Assembly (NCBI RefSeq): GCF_029222965.1
Contig: NZ_JARHUD010000010.1
Coordinates: 49,042 to 113,041 of the forward strand
Length of the DNA stretch: 64,000 bases
Direction: 5' to 3'
DNA from: Aquibaculum arenosum
GTDB lineage: Bacteria > Pseudomonadota > Alphaproteobacteria > Kiloniellales > DSM-21159
Shown: positions 50,452 to 59,106 of the stretch, piece after piece
Position numbering within the stretch: position 1 is the stretch's first letter
Layout of the letters: each line of letters begins with the position of its first letter
The notes under the pieces: generated by a model
What the model was told of the DNA's origin: nothing
What the model saw: the letters and a program-made list of their open reading frames with translations, nothing else
Databases searched by the model: none
Translations under genes and position numbers: made by a program

Positions 50452-50604
50452 GTGCGACCTCCCTTGCATTCAGCGGCCTGAAAGCTACCCCATCGTCCCG
50501 GCTGCGACGAGACCGCACAAGAGGCTGCGACGTGAACGTTGTCCCTCCCGCCTCGCTTGCGCCACACTGCGCCGGCTCAAACCATATCAAGGGAAGTTAC
50601 CTCC

Positions 50605-52881
50605 TTGTCCGCCTCGCCCGTCTCCGCATCGCATCGCCCGGCTGACAGCGTAATGGGCCAGCCCCTGCGGCGCCGCGAGGATGCCGCCCTGTTGCGTGGG
50701 CAGGGACACTTTATTGACGATCACGCGCCGCCGGGCTGCCTGCACCTGGTCTTTCTGCGCAGCCCGCTTGCCCGCGGGCGCATCACCGGACTGGACTGCG
50801 CCGCGGCCCGCGCGTTGCCGGGCGTGGTGGCGGTGTTGACCGCGGCCGATGTGCGCGGTCTCGGGCGCCTGCCGGTGAACCCCATCGGCGGCCCGGTGCA
50901 GCCGCCACCCTTCCCCATCCTGACCGACGACAGCGTCCAGGCCCTGGGACAGCCGGTGGCCGCCGTGGTGGCCGAGACCTTTTCCGCCGCCCTGGATGCC
51001 CTGGAGCAAATCGACCTCGACATCGAGCCGCTGCCTACCCTGCTCACACCGACGGCGGCGTTGGCGGGCGACAGCCTCTATCCCGAGGTGCCGGGCAATC
51101 TCGCGGTCGAGCGACACTACAGCCGCGGTGACGCCCGCGCGGCCTTCGATGCCGCTGCCGTCGTCGTCGAGGCGCAGATCTGCCACCCGCGCCTTGCCCC
51201 CAGTTCGCTGGAGCCGCGGGCCACGCTGGCCCAGTGGGACGCTACGGCGGCCCGCCTGACACTCTGGTCCGGCACCCAGACACCGCATCGCCTGCGCAGT
51301 GACATGGCGGCGATCCTCGGGCTGGAGCCGGAGCAGGTGCAGGCCATCGCGCCGGATGTGGGCGGCGCCTTCGGGCTGAAGGCGTCGCTCTATCCCGAGG
51401 ACGTGGTGGTGGCCCAAGCCGCCCGGCAGCTGGGGCGGCCGGTGAAGTGGGTTGCAAGTCGTGGCGAGGAGTTGCTGTCCGGCACCCACGGACGCGGTGC
51501 AGAAAGCCGCGGCACCTTGGCCCTGGACCGCGAGGGACGCATGCTGGCCCTCGAAGCGGACTTCCTCTTTCCGCTCGGTTACTGGATGCCATTCAGCGGT
51601 GCGGTGCCGGCCTGGAACGCCGCGCGCATTCTGCCCGGTCCCTATGCCATTACCGACTACAGCGTCACCAGCCGCGCGGTCATCACCAACACCGCGCCGC
51701 TCGGCATCTATCGCGGCGCCGGCCGGCCGGAGGCGGCCCTGCTGCTGGAGCGGCTGGTGGAGGAAGCAGCGGACCAGCTCGGCATGGACCCGCTGGAGCT
51801 GCGCCGGCGTAACCTCGCGCCCAGCCAGGCCGGCGACGCCGCCAGCGGCCGCGATTCCAGCGACTACCAGGCGCTGACGACGGAGCTGGCGGCGCAAAGC
51901 GACTATGAGACCCTGCGCGCGGAAATCGGCCAACGCCGCAATCGAGGCGAAAAGGTCGGTCTCGGCCTTTCCTGCTACGTGGAGCCTTCAGGCCAGGGCT
52001 GGGAAAGCGCCCGGGTCAGCCTGCTGCCCGACGGCTGCATCCAGGCCGCCACCGGCTCCAGCGCCCAGGGACAAGGCCGCGAGACCGCCTTCGCGCAGAT
52101 CGTCGCCCAGGTCTTCGGGGTTACGCCGGAACAGGTCGAGGTGCTGCACGGTGATACGGCACGAACACCGGCAGGTATCGGCGCCCTGGCCAGCCGCTCG
52201 ACACCCATCGGCGGCAGCGCCCTGCTGCTGGCTGCGCGAAACAGCCGTGAACAAGCTGGCCGCCAGGCCGCCGCCCTGCTCGACTGCGAGCCCGAAGCGG
52301 TGCTGACCGACGAGGCCGGCCTGCACAGCAGCGATCGTGACGCCCATGTCTCCTGGGCCGAGCTTGCCCGCAAGAGCAACGATGCCTGCGAAAGCGAAAT
52401 CGTCTACGAGGCTGCCGGGGAGGCCTGGGGCTTCGGTGCCTGCCTGGCCGTGGCCACCATCGACCAGGAGACGGGCGCGGCACGGATCGAGCGGCTGATC
52501 TACCTCGACGACGCCGGCACCCTGGTCAATCCGCTGCTCGCCGAGGGCCAGATTCACGGCGGCATCGCCCAGGGATTGGGCGAAGCGCTGCTGGAGCGGC
52601 TGGTCTACAACGAGGAGGGCGAGTTGCTCACCGGCTCGCTGATGGATTATGCCCTGCCGCGCGCCGACGACATGCCGGCACTGCAGCTCGGCCACCACAG
52701 CACGCCCTCGCCCTGCAATCCGCTGGGTGCGCGCGGGCTAGGCGAAAGCGGCAGCATCGGAGCGCCGCCGGCGATCCTCAACGCCCTGCTCGACGCGCTC
52801 AAGCCGGGCAAACTGCCTATACTCGAACCGCCACTGAGCAGCGAGACGCTCTGGCGCGCACTGCGAAAGGAACAGGAATGA
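50605..52881 (+). CDS. Xanthine dehydrogenase family, molybdopterin-binding (large) subunit
   Basis: Molybdenum hydroxylase catalytic subunit of about 758 residues that hydroxylates an aromatic, heterocyclic or aldehyde carbon with water as the oxygen source. Family motifs are GQPLRRREDAALLRGQGHFIDD near the N terminus, PDVGGAFGLKASLYPEDV, IYRGAGRPEAALLLERLV, SSAQGQGRETAFAQI and the catalytic Glu in RGLGESGSIGAP (E near 714). The FAD and [2Fe-2S] subunits are not encoded nearby, so the gene is an orphan here. The start is uncertain: TTG at 50605 has GGGAAG upstream; ATG at 50653 lacks a ribosome site. It is coupled to the next gene by an ATGA overlap. Confidence 0.88.
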   Translation: MSASPVSASHRPADSVMGQPLRRREDAALLRGQGHFIDDHAPPGCLHLVFLRSPLARGRITGLDCAAARALPGVVAVLTAADVRGLGRLPVNPIGGPVQPPPFPILTDDSVQALGQPVAAVVAETFSAALDALEQIDLDIEPLPTLLTPTAALAGDSLYPEVPGNLAVERHYSRGDARAAFDAAAVVVEAQICHPRLAPSSLEPRATLAQWDATAARLTLWSGTQTPHRLRSDMAAILGLEPEQVQAIAPDVGGAFGLKASLYPEDVVVAQAARQLGRPVKWVASRGEELLSGTHGRGAESRGTLALDREGRMLALEADFLFPLGYWMPFSGAVPAWNAARILPGPYAITDYSVTSRAVITNTAPLGIYRGAGRPEAALLLERLVEEAADQLGMDPLELRRRNLAPSQAGDAASGRDSSDYQALTTELAAQSDYETLRAEIGQRRNRGEKVGLGLSCYVEPSGQGWESARVSLLPDGCIQAATGSSAQGQGRETAFAQIVAQVFGVTPEQVEVLHGDTARTPAGIGALASRSTPIGGSALLLAARNSREQAGRQAAALLDCEPEAVLTDEAGLHSSDRDAHVSWAELARKSNDACESEIVYEAAGEAWGFGACLAVATIDQETGAARIERLIYLDDAGTLVNPLLAEGQIHGGIAQGLGEALLERLVYNEEGELLTGSLMDYALPRADDMPALQLGHHSTPSPCNPLGARGLGESGSIGAPPAILNALLDALKPGKLPILEPPLSSETLWRALRKEQE

Positions 52882-53852
52882 AGCGCTACAGCCGCAAGGA
52901 TGCCAAGGACCACGCTCGCGAGCACATGAAGGGCATCTGGGCCGCGGCGCTGACGCCTTTCCGGCCCGGGGACCTCGCCCTGGACGAGGAGGGCTTCAAG
53001 GCCAACCTGCGCCACTGGGCCGGCGAACTGGGTATCGACGGCGTCTTTGTCGCCGGCAAGCAGGGCGAGTTCTTCTCCATGTCCGTGCCTGAGCGCAAGC
53101 GCAGCTTCGAGCTGGCGGTGGAGGTGGCAAAGGAACGCCCGGGCGGGCGCGACTTCGGCACCATCATGTCCTGCTCCGATCAGAATCTGGACACGGTGAT
53201 CGAGCTGGCGCAGCACGCCGAGGCCATCGGCGCCGACTACATCGTGGTGCATGCCCCGGTCCTGCACTTCGTGAACGACCGCGACGAGACGCTCTTCGAG
53301 TACTACCACACCATCTCGGAGCAGGTAGAGATCGGCATCGCGCTCTGGAGCCACCCGGACAGCGGCTATCTCATGAGCCCCGAGCTCTGTGCGCGGATTG
53401 CTGAACTGCCGAACGTGGTGGCCATCAAGTATTCCGTGCCGCGGGAGATGTACGCCCGCCTCACCGAGATCGCCGGTGACCGGCTGATTGTCAGCACAGC
53501 CAGCGAGGAGGAGTGGCTGGACAACATCCTGGAGCTGGGGTGGCAGCTCTACCTCTGCTCCTCCCCGCCCTACCTGCTGCAAACCGCGAAGGACCGGCGC
53601 ATGCGCGAGTACACCGACCTCGCCTTTGCCGGCAAGGCGGAGGAGGCCCGGGCGGTGCGCGACAGCCTGGAACCGGTGCGCCAGGCGCTCAAATCGACGC
53701 GCCCCGGCGGCAAGCCGCAGGCACAGCAGAAATACTGGCAGGAACTGCTGGGCCAAGTCGGCGGCCCCGTGCGCCGGCCCATGCTGCCGCTGACCGAAGC
53801 AGAGAAAACCGCGATCCGCGAGGCCTTCGACGGCTGTGGTCTGCAGCGCTGA
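52878..53852 (+). CDS. Dihydrodipicolinate synthase (DapA)/N-acetylneuraminate lyase superfamily protein
   Basis: TIM-barrel lyase or aldolase of 324 residues. The Schiff-base lysine is K184 (VVAIKYS), but other DapA residues differ: the usual T-T-G-E loop is AGKQGEFF (residues 59-66), the YN-V-P motif is ALWSHPDSGY with Trp157 in place of the key Tyr, and the Y-Y pair is replaced by PVLHF. It is therefore not a dihydrodipicolinate synthase but a 2-oxo acid aldolase, hydratase or lyase of unknown substrate. It lies in an operon with the molybdenum hydroxylase and the dioxygenase, so it probably acts on a ring-derived intermediate. Confidence 0.9.
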   Translation: MKRYSRKDAKDHAREHMKGIWAAALTPFRPGDLALDEEGFKANLRHWAGELGIDGVFVAGKQGEFFSMSVPERKRSFELAVEVAKERPGGRDFGTIMSCSDQNLDTVIELAQHAEAIGADYIVVHAPVLHFVNDRDETLFEYYHTISEQVEIGIALWSHPDSGYLMSPELCARIAELPNVVAIKYSVPREMYARLTEIAGDRLIVSTASEEEWLDNILELGWQLYLCSSPPYLLQTAKDRRMREYTDLAFAGKAEEARAVRDSLEPVRQALKSTRPGGKPQAQQKYWQELLGQVGGPVRRPMLPLTEAEKTAIREAFDGCGLQR

Positions 53853-53866
53853 CAGGAGAGATGACG

Positions 53867-54418
53867 ATGACCCCGCACCCGCGCCTCAAGCCCTTCGACT
53901 TCCGCGACTGGATCGAACGCCACCGCCACCTGCTGAAGCCGCCGGTGAGCAACAAGCTGGTCTTCGAGGAGGCCGGCATGGTGGTCATGGTGGTGGGCGG
54001 CCCCAATCAGCGGGTCGACTTCCATGACGATCCCGTAGAGGAGTTCTTCTACCAGCTCGAAGGCGACATGCTGCTGAAGGTCGCAGAAGGCGGGAAGATC
54101 TATGACGTGCCGATCCGCGAGGGCGAAGTTTTCCTGCTGCCGCCCCACGTGCGCCACTCGCCGCAGCGGCCGGTGCCGGGCTCCGTCGGCCTGGTGGTGG
54201 AATCGCCGCGCCCGCCCCAGGCGCTGGACGGCTTCGAGTGGTTCTGCTTCGAGTGCGGCAGCCGCGTCCACCGCGTCGAGGTCCCGGTGACCAACATCGT
54301 CACCGACCTGCCGCCGCTTTTCGATGCCTTCTACGCCGACGAGGACGCCCGGCGCTGCGCCAACTGCGGCGCAGTACACCCGGGCCGCGAACCCCCGCCG
54401 GGCTGGGCGGCGTTGTAG
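53867..54418 (+). CDS. 3-Hydroxyanthranilate 3,4-dioxygenase
   Basis: Non-heme iron cupin of 183 residues that opens the ring of 3-hydroxyanthranilate to 2-amino-3-carboxymuconate semialdehyde, which can cyclise to quinolinate. The iron ligands H53, E59 and H97 and the substrate residues R49, R101 and E112 all keep the spacing of the Cupriavidus enzyme. The rubredoxin-like iron site of the bacterial form is complete (C127, C130, C164, C167). I use the ATG at 53867, which has GGAG about 8 bp upstream; an ATG at 53861 is closer to it. It is the third gene of the plus-strand operon, and no kynurenine-pathway gene is near. Confidence 0.93.
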   Translation: MTPHPRLKPFDFRDWIERHRHLLKPPVSNKLVFEEAGMVVMVVGGPNQRVDFHDDPVEEFFYQLEGDMLLKVAEGGKIYDVPIREGEVFLLPPHVRHSPQRPVPGSVGLVVESPRPPQALDGFEWFCFECGSRVHRVEVPVTNIVTDLPPLFDAFYADEDARRCANCGAVHPGREPPPGWAAL

Positions 54419-54421
54419 TCA

Positions 54422-55234
54422 TCACCGCGCCCCGTGGCGCGCCTCCAGCCATTGCACGCCGAAGCGCACGATGTCTGACGCATCGATGAGCTGGCACTGC
54501 GCCGATCCCACGCGGCCGGCCTTGTGTCGGCCCTGCTCGAGGTAGGCGCGCGCCATCAACTCGATGGAATCCGGGGCGCCCGGGCCGGCATAGCAATCGT
54601 GGATGCCGTTGGTGTCGAGTTCCTCCACCTCCCGCCAGACCGTGCCGCCGTCCGGCCCAAGGAGCGGCACGGCATAGCACACGCGGCGCTTGTTCGGGAT
54701 GTCGGCCAGCGCCTCGGCGTAGTGCAGCACCGTGACTGAATCGGGCGGCGCCCCGAGCAGCAGCACCTTGCCGTCATGGGCAAGGAAACGCTCCAGCGGC
54801 GAATCCGGCGCCAGCCCGCTGCCCAGTTCGTGCGGCGTCACCAGATCGGCGGCCGCTGCGCCCCAGGCCCAGAAGGAGGCATCGGGATGACCGCTGCGCC
54901 GTGAGCCGGGCAGCTGCACCAAAAACCGGTTGAGCGCACCGAAACTGGGATGGGGTGCTGCATTGGCGGGATCGAAGGCCGGCCAAGCGTCGCGCTCCGC
55001 CGGCGAAAGCTGCCGGCCGTTCAGCGTTTCGTCGTAGGGCGAATGCTCCCAGGAGACGACGGCCAGGAGGCTTCCCTTCGGCCCCACCGCCTCGCACAAG
55101 GCCGCCGCCAACTCGGCCGGCCCGCCCACCACGGGCCCCAGGGCGCGCAGCGAGGCGTGCACCATGATGGTGTCACCGGGAGCGATGCCGAGATCGTGAA
55201 GCTGCCGGACCAGATCACCGCGGCTCACAGCCAT
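54422..55234 (-). CDS. AAC(3)-type acetyltransferase family protein
   Basis: Acetyl-CoA-dependent N-acetyltransferase of 270 residues, of the family named for aminoglycoside 3-N-acetyltransferases. It has GIAPGDTIMVHASLRALGPVVGG (CoA-binding), RSGHPDASFWAWG and the signature PPDSVTVLHYAEALADIP near residue 180. The similarity is to the whole family, so antibiotic resistance should not be assumed: many relatives have other substrates. It closes a peptide transport operon. Its end lies only 3 bp from the stop of the convergent dioxygenase gene. The ATG at 55234 replaces an upstream in-frame TTG. Confidence 0.85.
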   Translation of the reverse strand: MAVSRGDLVRQLHDLGIAPGDTIMVHASLRALGPVVGGPAELAAALCEAVGPKGSLLAVVSWEHSPYDETLNGRQLSPAERDAWPAFDPANAAPHPSFGALNRFLVQLPGSRRSGHPDASFWAWGAAAADLVTPHELGSGLAPDSPLERFLAHDGKVLLLGAPPDSVTVLHYAEALADIPNKRRVCYAVPLLGPDGGTVWREVEELDTNGIHDCYAGPGAPDSIELMARAYLEQGRHKAGRVGSAQCQLIDASDIVRFGVQWLEARHGAR

Positions 55235-55270
55235 GTCGCCTATCCATCCTGAGGACTGGATGAGCGGCAA

Positions 55271-56260
55271 CTATACCTGATGGCAGGCGACCTGTCGGCC
55301 GGGTGCGATGGTGCGCAGTTCGGGAGCTTCGCTGCGGCAGCGCGCCACGGCGAGCGGACAGCGGGGCTGGAAGGGGCAGCCGCCGGCGGGTGCCGGGGCC
55401 GGGTCGGCGATGGGTCGACGGCTGCGCCGGCGCGCTGGGTCCGGGCTGGGCACCGCCTCCAGCAGCAGCCGGGTGTAGGGATGGGCCGGCGCCTTGAAGA
55501 GCTCGGCGGTCGGTCCCGTCTCCACGAAGCGCCCGAGATACATGACCGCCAGTCGCTGACAGACCTGCTCCACCACCGCCAGATTGTGGCTGATCAGCAG
55601 GTGGGTCAGGCCGTGGCTCTCCTGCAGGTCTAGCAGCAGATTCAGCACCTGGGCCTGTACCGAGACGTCCAACGCCGACACGGGCTCATCGGCCACGATG
55701 AGTGATGGGCGGGTGATCAGCGCGCGGGCGATGGCAATGCGCTGGCGCTGCCCGCCGGAGAACTCGTGTGGGTACTTGCGCGCGTCGGAGGCTTGCAGGC
55801 CCACCGCCTGGAGGCTTTCGGAAACACGGTCACGCCGGCTGCGGCCTTCGGCCCCGTCGGCGAGCAGGCGCAGCGGCTCGGCCACGATCCGCGCGACCGA
55901 CAGCCGCGGGTCGAGCGAGCCGTAGGGATCCTGGAAGACCATCTGGAAGCCGCGCCGCCGCCGGCGCAGGGCGGCCGGCGAGAGTGACAGCAGATCCTCG
56001 CCCTCGAAGAGCACGCGCCCGGCCGTCGCCGGTTCCAGCGCCATGAGCAGCCGGGCCAGGGTGGACTTGCCGCAGCCGCTCTCGCCCACGACGCCGAAGA
56101 TCTCGCCGCGCTCCAGGGTGAGGTCGACCCCGTCCACCGCCTTGAAGACCGGCCGCTCGGCGAAGGGATGAGGCCGGGCCAGTGGGTGGTGGCGCGCCAG
56201 GCCCTCGGCCACCAACAGCGGCGCACCCGTCCCGGACGGCATGGCAGCGGGCCCGCTCAC
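55271..56260 (-). CDS. Peptide ABC transporter ATPase, DppF/OppF type
   Basis: Second ATPase of a Dpp/Opp importer. The 329 residues contain Walker A GESGCGKSTLARLLM, the ABC signature FSGGQRQRIAIARAL, Walker B LIVADEPVSALDV and the C-terminal oligopeptide domain with the four-Cys type segment GCPFQPRCPLAVARC. I choose the GTG at 56260 because it forms a GTGA overlap with the dppD-like stop and has GGAGGAG upstream. It is followed by the acetyltransferase 36 bp later. Confidence 0.93.
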   Translation of the reverse strand: MSGPAAMPSGTGAPLLVAEGLARHHPLARPHPFAERPVFKAVDGVDLTLERGEIFGVVGESGCGKSTLARLLMALEPATAGRVLFEGEDLLSLSPAALRRRRRGFQMVFQDPYGSLDPRLSVARIVAEPLRLLADGAEGRSRRDRVSESLQAVGLQASDARKYPHEFSGGQRQRIAIARALITRPSLIVADEPVSALDVSVQAQVLNLLLDLQESHGLTHLLISHNLAVVEQVCQRLAVMYLGRFVETGPTAELFKAPAHPYTRLLLEAVPSPDPARRRSRRPIADPAPAPAGGCPFQPRCPLAVARCRSEAPELRTIAPGRQVACHQV

Positions 56261-57228
56261 GGCAGCTCCTCCAGACGGATGCAGCGCGCCTGCTGGCCGC
56301 CGGGCAGTGGCTCCCAGGGCGGCACCGCGGCACGGCAAGCCTCGATCACATAGGCGCAACGGTCGGCGAAGCGGCAACCGGAGGGGCGGCGGCCCGGCTC
56401 AGGCACGCTGCCGGGAATGGTCTGCAGGCGTTGCCCTGCCCCGGCCGGCACCCCGGCATGACCAGGCATCGCCAGAAAGAGACCGCGGGTGTAGGGGTGC
56501 GCCGGCCGGGCAAAGATTGCCGCACTGCTTCCGGTCTCCACCGGCATGCCGGCATACATGACCAGCGTGTCGTCCGCCGTTTCCGCAATTACGCCCAGGT
56601 CGTGGCTGATCAGGATCAGCCCCATGCCCATCTCCGCCACCAGCTCGCGCAGCAGGTCGAGAATCTGGGCCTGGACGGTCACGTCCAGCGCGGTGGTCGG
56701 CTCGTCGGCGATCAGCAGCCGCGGCCGGCAGGCGAGCGCAATGGCAATGCCGACGCGCTGGCGCTGCCCGCCGGACATCTGATGCGGATAGTCGTCGAGG
56801 CGCCGCGCTGCTTCGGGAATGCCCACGCGCTGCAGCAGGTCGAGCGCGCGTGCCCGGGCGGCGCGGCGGCCCAGATTCTCATGCCACTGCACCCCCTCGG
56901 CGATCTGCTCGCCCACGGTCATGGCGGGGTTGAGGGCGGTCATGGGCTCCTGGAAGATCATGCCGATGCGCTTGCCGCGGATGCGGCAGAGCGCGGCCTC
57001 CGGCAGACCAATCAACTCGTCACCCTCCAGGCGGATGCTGCCGCTGGCGCGCGCGGCGGGCGGCAGCAGCCCCATCAGGGCCAGCGCCAGCATCGACTTG
57101 CCTGAGCCCGATTCCCCGACAATGCCCAGGGTGCGCCCCGCCTCCAGGCGGAAGTCCACCTCCTCGACCAGCGCCAGAGGGCCGCTCGGGGTGGCGATGC
57201 CCACGGAAAGATTGCGGACCTCCAGCAT
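56257..57228 (-). CDS. Peptide ABC transporter ATPase, DppD/OppD type
   Basis: First ATPase of the importer, with 323 residues. Walker A is [16 protein letters not shown], the signature [15 protein letters not shown], Walker [13 protein letters not shown], and the C-terminal domain has the Cys-containing [14 protein letters not shown] loop. The last Ser/Thr of Walker A is replaced by Ser-Met (GKSM), as in many DppD. The ATG shares one base with the stop of the permease gene (TGATG), and the end overlaps the DppF-like gene by 4 bp. Confidence 0.94.
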   Translation of the reverse strand: MLEVRNLSVGIATPSGPLALVEEVDFRLEAGRTLGIVGESGSGKSMLALALMGLLPPAARASGSIRLEGDELIGLPEAALCRIRGKRIGMIFQEPMTALNPAMTVGEQIAEGVQWHENLGRRAARARALDLLQRVGIPEAARRLDDYPHQMSGGQRQRVGIAIALACRPRLLIADEPTTALDVTVQAQILDLLRELVAEMGMGLILISHDLGVIAETADDTLVMYAGMPVETGSSAAIFARPAHPYTRGLFLAMPGHAGVPAGAGQRLQTIPGSVPEPGRRPSGCRFADRCAYVIEACRAAVPPWEPLPGGQQARCIRLEELP

Positions 57229-58064
57229 CAGCGCTTGCGCCTCAGTTTCGGATCGATGATGTCGCGCAGTCCGTCACCCAGCATGTTGAGCCCCAGCACT
57301 GCCAGCGCAATGGCCAGCCCCGGCAGGATCGCCAGGTGCGGCGCCTGACTCAGATAGGTCTGGGCGTCGCTCAGCATGCGCCCCCAGCTCGGATGCGGCG
57401 GGGGCATGCCTACGCCCAGGAAGGACAGGCCCGCCTCCGCCAGGATGGCCAGGGCAAGCTGGATAGTTGCCTGCACCACCAAAAGCCCGGCGATATTGGG
57501 CAGCACATGGTGCAGCGTGATCAGCACCGGCCCCTTGCCGGCCGAACGCGCGGCCAGCACGAAGTCCCTTTCCCAGACCTGCAGCGCAGCCGCGCGGGAA
57601 ACGCGCGCGAAGACCGGGATGTTGAAGACCCCGATGGCGATCACTGCGGTGGTCGCGCCCGGGCCGATCAGGGCGGCGATCATGATGGCCGAGAGCACCG
57701 CCGGAAAGGCAAAGGTGACGTCGGCGAGACGCATGACCACCTCCTCCGCCCAGCCGCGCCAGGCCGCCGCCAGCGTGCCCAGCAGCACGCCTCCGGCCAT
57801 GCCGAGCAGCACGGCGACGAAGGCGATGGAGAGCGAGTTCCAGGCGCCGACCATCAGCAGCGAGGTGAGATCGCGTCCGAAGTGGTCGGCGCCGAGCAGA
57901 CCGGCCTGCAGCGGCGGCGCCAGGCGCTGGGTGATCTGGATCTGCGTCGGCGAGGCCGGCGTCCAGACCTGGGACACGACCGCCGTCCCCAGCAGCAGCA
58001 GCGTGACCAAGCCGCCGAGATTCAGCGTCGGGTGACGGACGACTGTGCGCAAGGCCGTCATCAC
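57228..58064 (-). CDS. Peptide ABC transporter permease, DppC type
   Basis: Integral membrane subunit of 278 residues with about six helices. The N terminus has the DppC-type helix followed by the GTDHFGRD-like GADHFGRDLTSLLM motif, which marks this half of the importer. The EAA loop is EWERDFVLAARSAGKGPVLITLHHVLPN (only the family pattern is claimed). It starts with a GTG that overlaps the dppB-like stop (GTGA). Confidence 0.94.
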   Translation of the reverse strand: MMTALRTVVRHPTLNLGGLVTLLLLGTAVVSQVWTPASPTQIQITQRLAPPLQAGLLGADHFGRDLTSLLMVGAWNSLSIAFVAVLLGMAGGVLLGTLAAAWRGWAEEVVMRLADVTFAFPAVLSAIMIAALIGPGATTAVIAIGVFNIPVFARVSRAAALQVWERDFVLAARSAGKGPVLITLHHVLPNIAGLLVVQATIQLALAILAEAGLSFLGVGMPPPHPSWGRMLSDAQTYLSQAPHLAILPGLAIALAVLGLNMLGDGLRDIIDPKLRRKR

Positions 58065-59002
58065 CCCTGCCTCAGGCGCGGGTCGAGCCAGGCATAGGCG
58101 AGATCGACCAGGAAGTTAACCACGATCACCAGCGCGGCGAACAGCAGGACCACGTCCTTGATCACCACCAGGTCCCGTTGGCTCATGGCCTGAAACAGCA
58201 ACCGCCCAAGGCCCGGCAGGGTGAAGACGTTCTCCACCAGGATCGCGCCGGCCACCAGGAAGGAGAACTGCATGCCCATCACCGTGACCACGGGGATGAG
58301 CGCATTGCGCAGCACATGGCGGCGCAGGGCGACGCGCCGGGTCAGTCCCTTGGCCCGGGCGGTGCGCACGAAGTCTTCCCCCAATACCTCCAGCACCGAT
58401 GAGCGGGTGACCCGCGCCAGGATCGCCGCCTGCGGCAACGCCAGGGCCACTGCCGGCAAAAGTAAGGCTTTCAGCGCCGCGACGGGATCGTCCCAGCCCG
58501 GAAAGCCGCCGGCGGAGAACCAGCCGAGATAGCTGGAGAAGAACAGGATCAGCAGCAGGCCGAACCAGAAGTTGGGAATGGCCACCCCGATCTGGCTGAA
58601 CAGCATGACGCCGTGGTCGGCCGGGCGCTCATGATTGGCGGCTGCGATCACGCCCAGGGGCACCGCCATCGCGGTGGAGATCAGGATGGCGAGGAAGGCC
58701 AAGGGAAAGGTGACCGCCAGACGGTCGGCCACCAACTCGGCGACCGGCACCTTGTAGGTCATCGAAAGGCCAAGGTTACCGCTCAGCGCGCCGCCCAACC
58801 AGTTCAGGTAGCGCTCGTATGCCGGGCGGTCGAGCCCCATCTCGCGGCGCAGGGCGGCCAAGGTGTCCTCGCGCGCTTCCGTGCCCAGCATAATCGCGGC
58901 CGGATCACCCGGCAGGATCTCGAGCACCAAAAAGATCGCGATCGAGGCCAGCAGCAGCGTGATGGCCAGCGCCGTGAAACGCCGCAACAACAGAAAGATC
59001 AT
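58061..59002 (-). CDS. Peptide ABC transporter permease, DppB type
   Basis: Integral membrane subunit of 313 residues, with the DppB-family N terminus MIFLLLRRFTALAITLLL, the conserved EILPGDPAAIMLG loop and a C-terminal EAA loop VRTARAKGLTRRVALRRH. Six helices are expected. It lies 104 bp after the binding-protein gene and overlaps the DppC-type gene by 4 bp, so the two permeases are expressed together. Confidence 0.94.
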   Translation of the reverse strand: MIFLLLRRFTALAITLLLASIAIFLVLEILPGDPAAIMLGTEAREDTLAALRREMGLDRPAYERYLNWLGGALSGNLGLSMTYKVPVAELVADRLAVTFPLAFLAILISTAMAVPLGVIAAANHERPADHGVMLFSQIGVAIPNFWFGLLLILFFSSYLGWFSAGGFPGWDDPVAALKALLLPAVALALPQAAILARVTRSSVLEVLGEDFVRTARAKGLTRRVALRRHVLRNALIPVVTVMGMQFSFLVAGAILVENVFTLPGLGRLLFQAMSQRDLVVIKDVVLLFAALVIVVNFLVDLAYAWLDPRLRQG

Positions 59003-59106
59003 GCCCTGCTCGGCCTCAAAGGACCCGGCCCCACGACACCCGGATTAGCAGCCGCCTCCCGGCCGCCTGCTCGCTCGAACAGGCGGCCGGACAGCAAACA
59101 GGGCCG

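Noticed and set aside
50500..50532. Direct repeat ggctgcgacg in the divergent aspartate dehydrogenase/molybdenum hydroxylase spacer
   Set aside because: Two copies 23 bp apart of a GC-rich decamer are weak evidence for an operator, and no regulator gene is adjacent.
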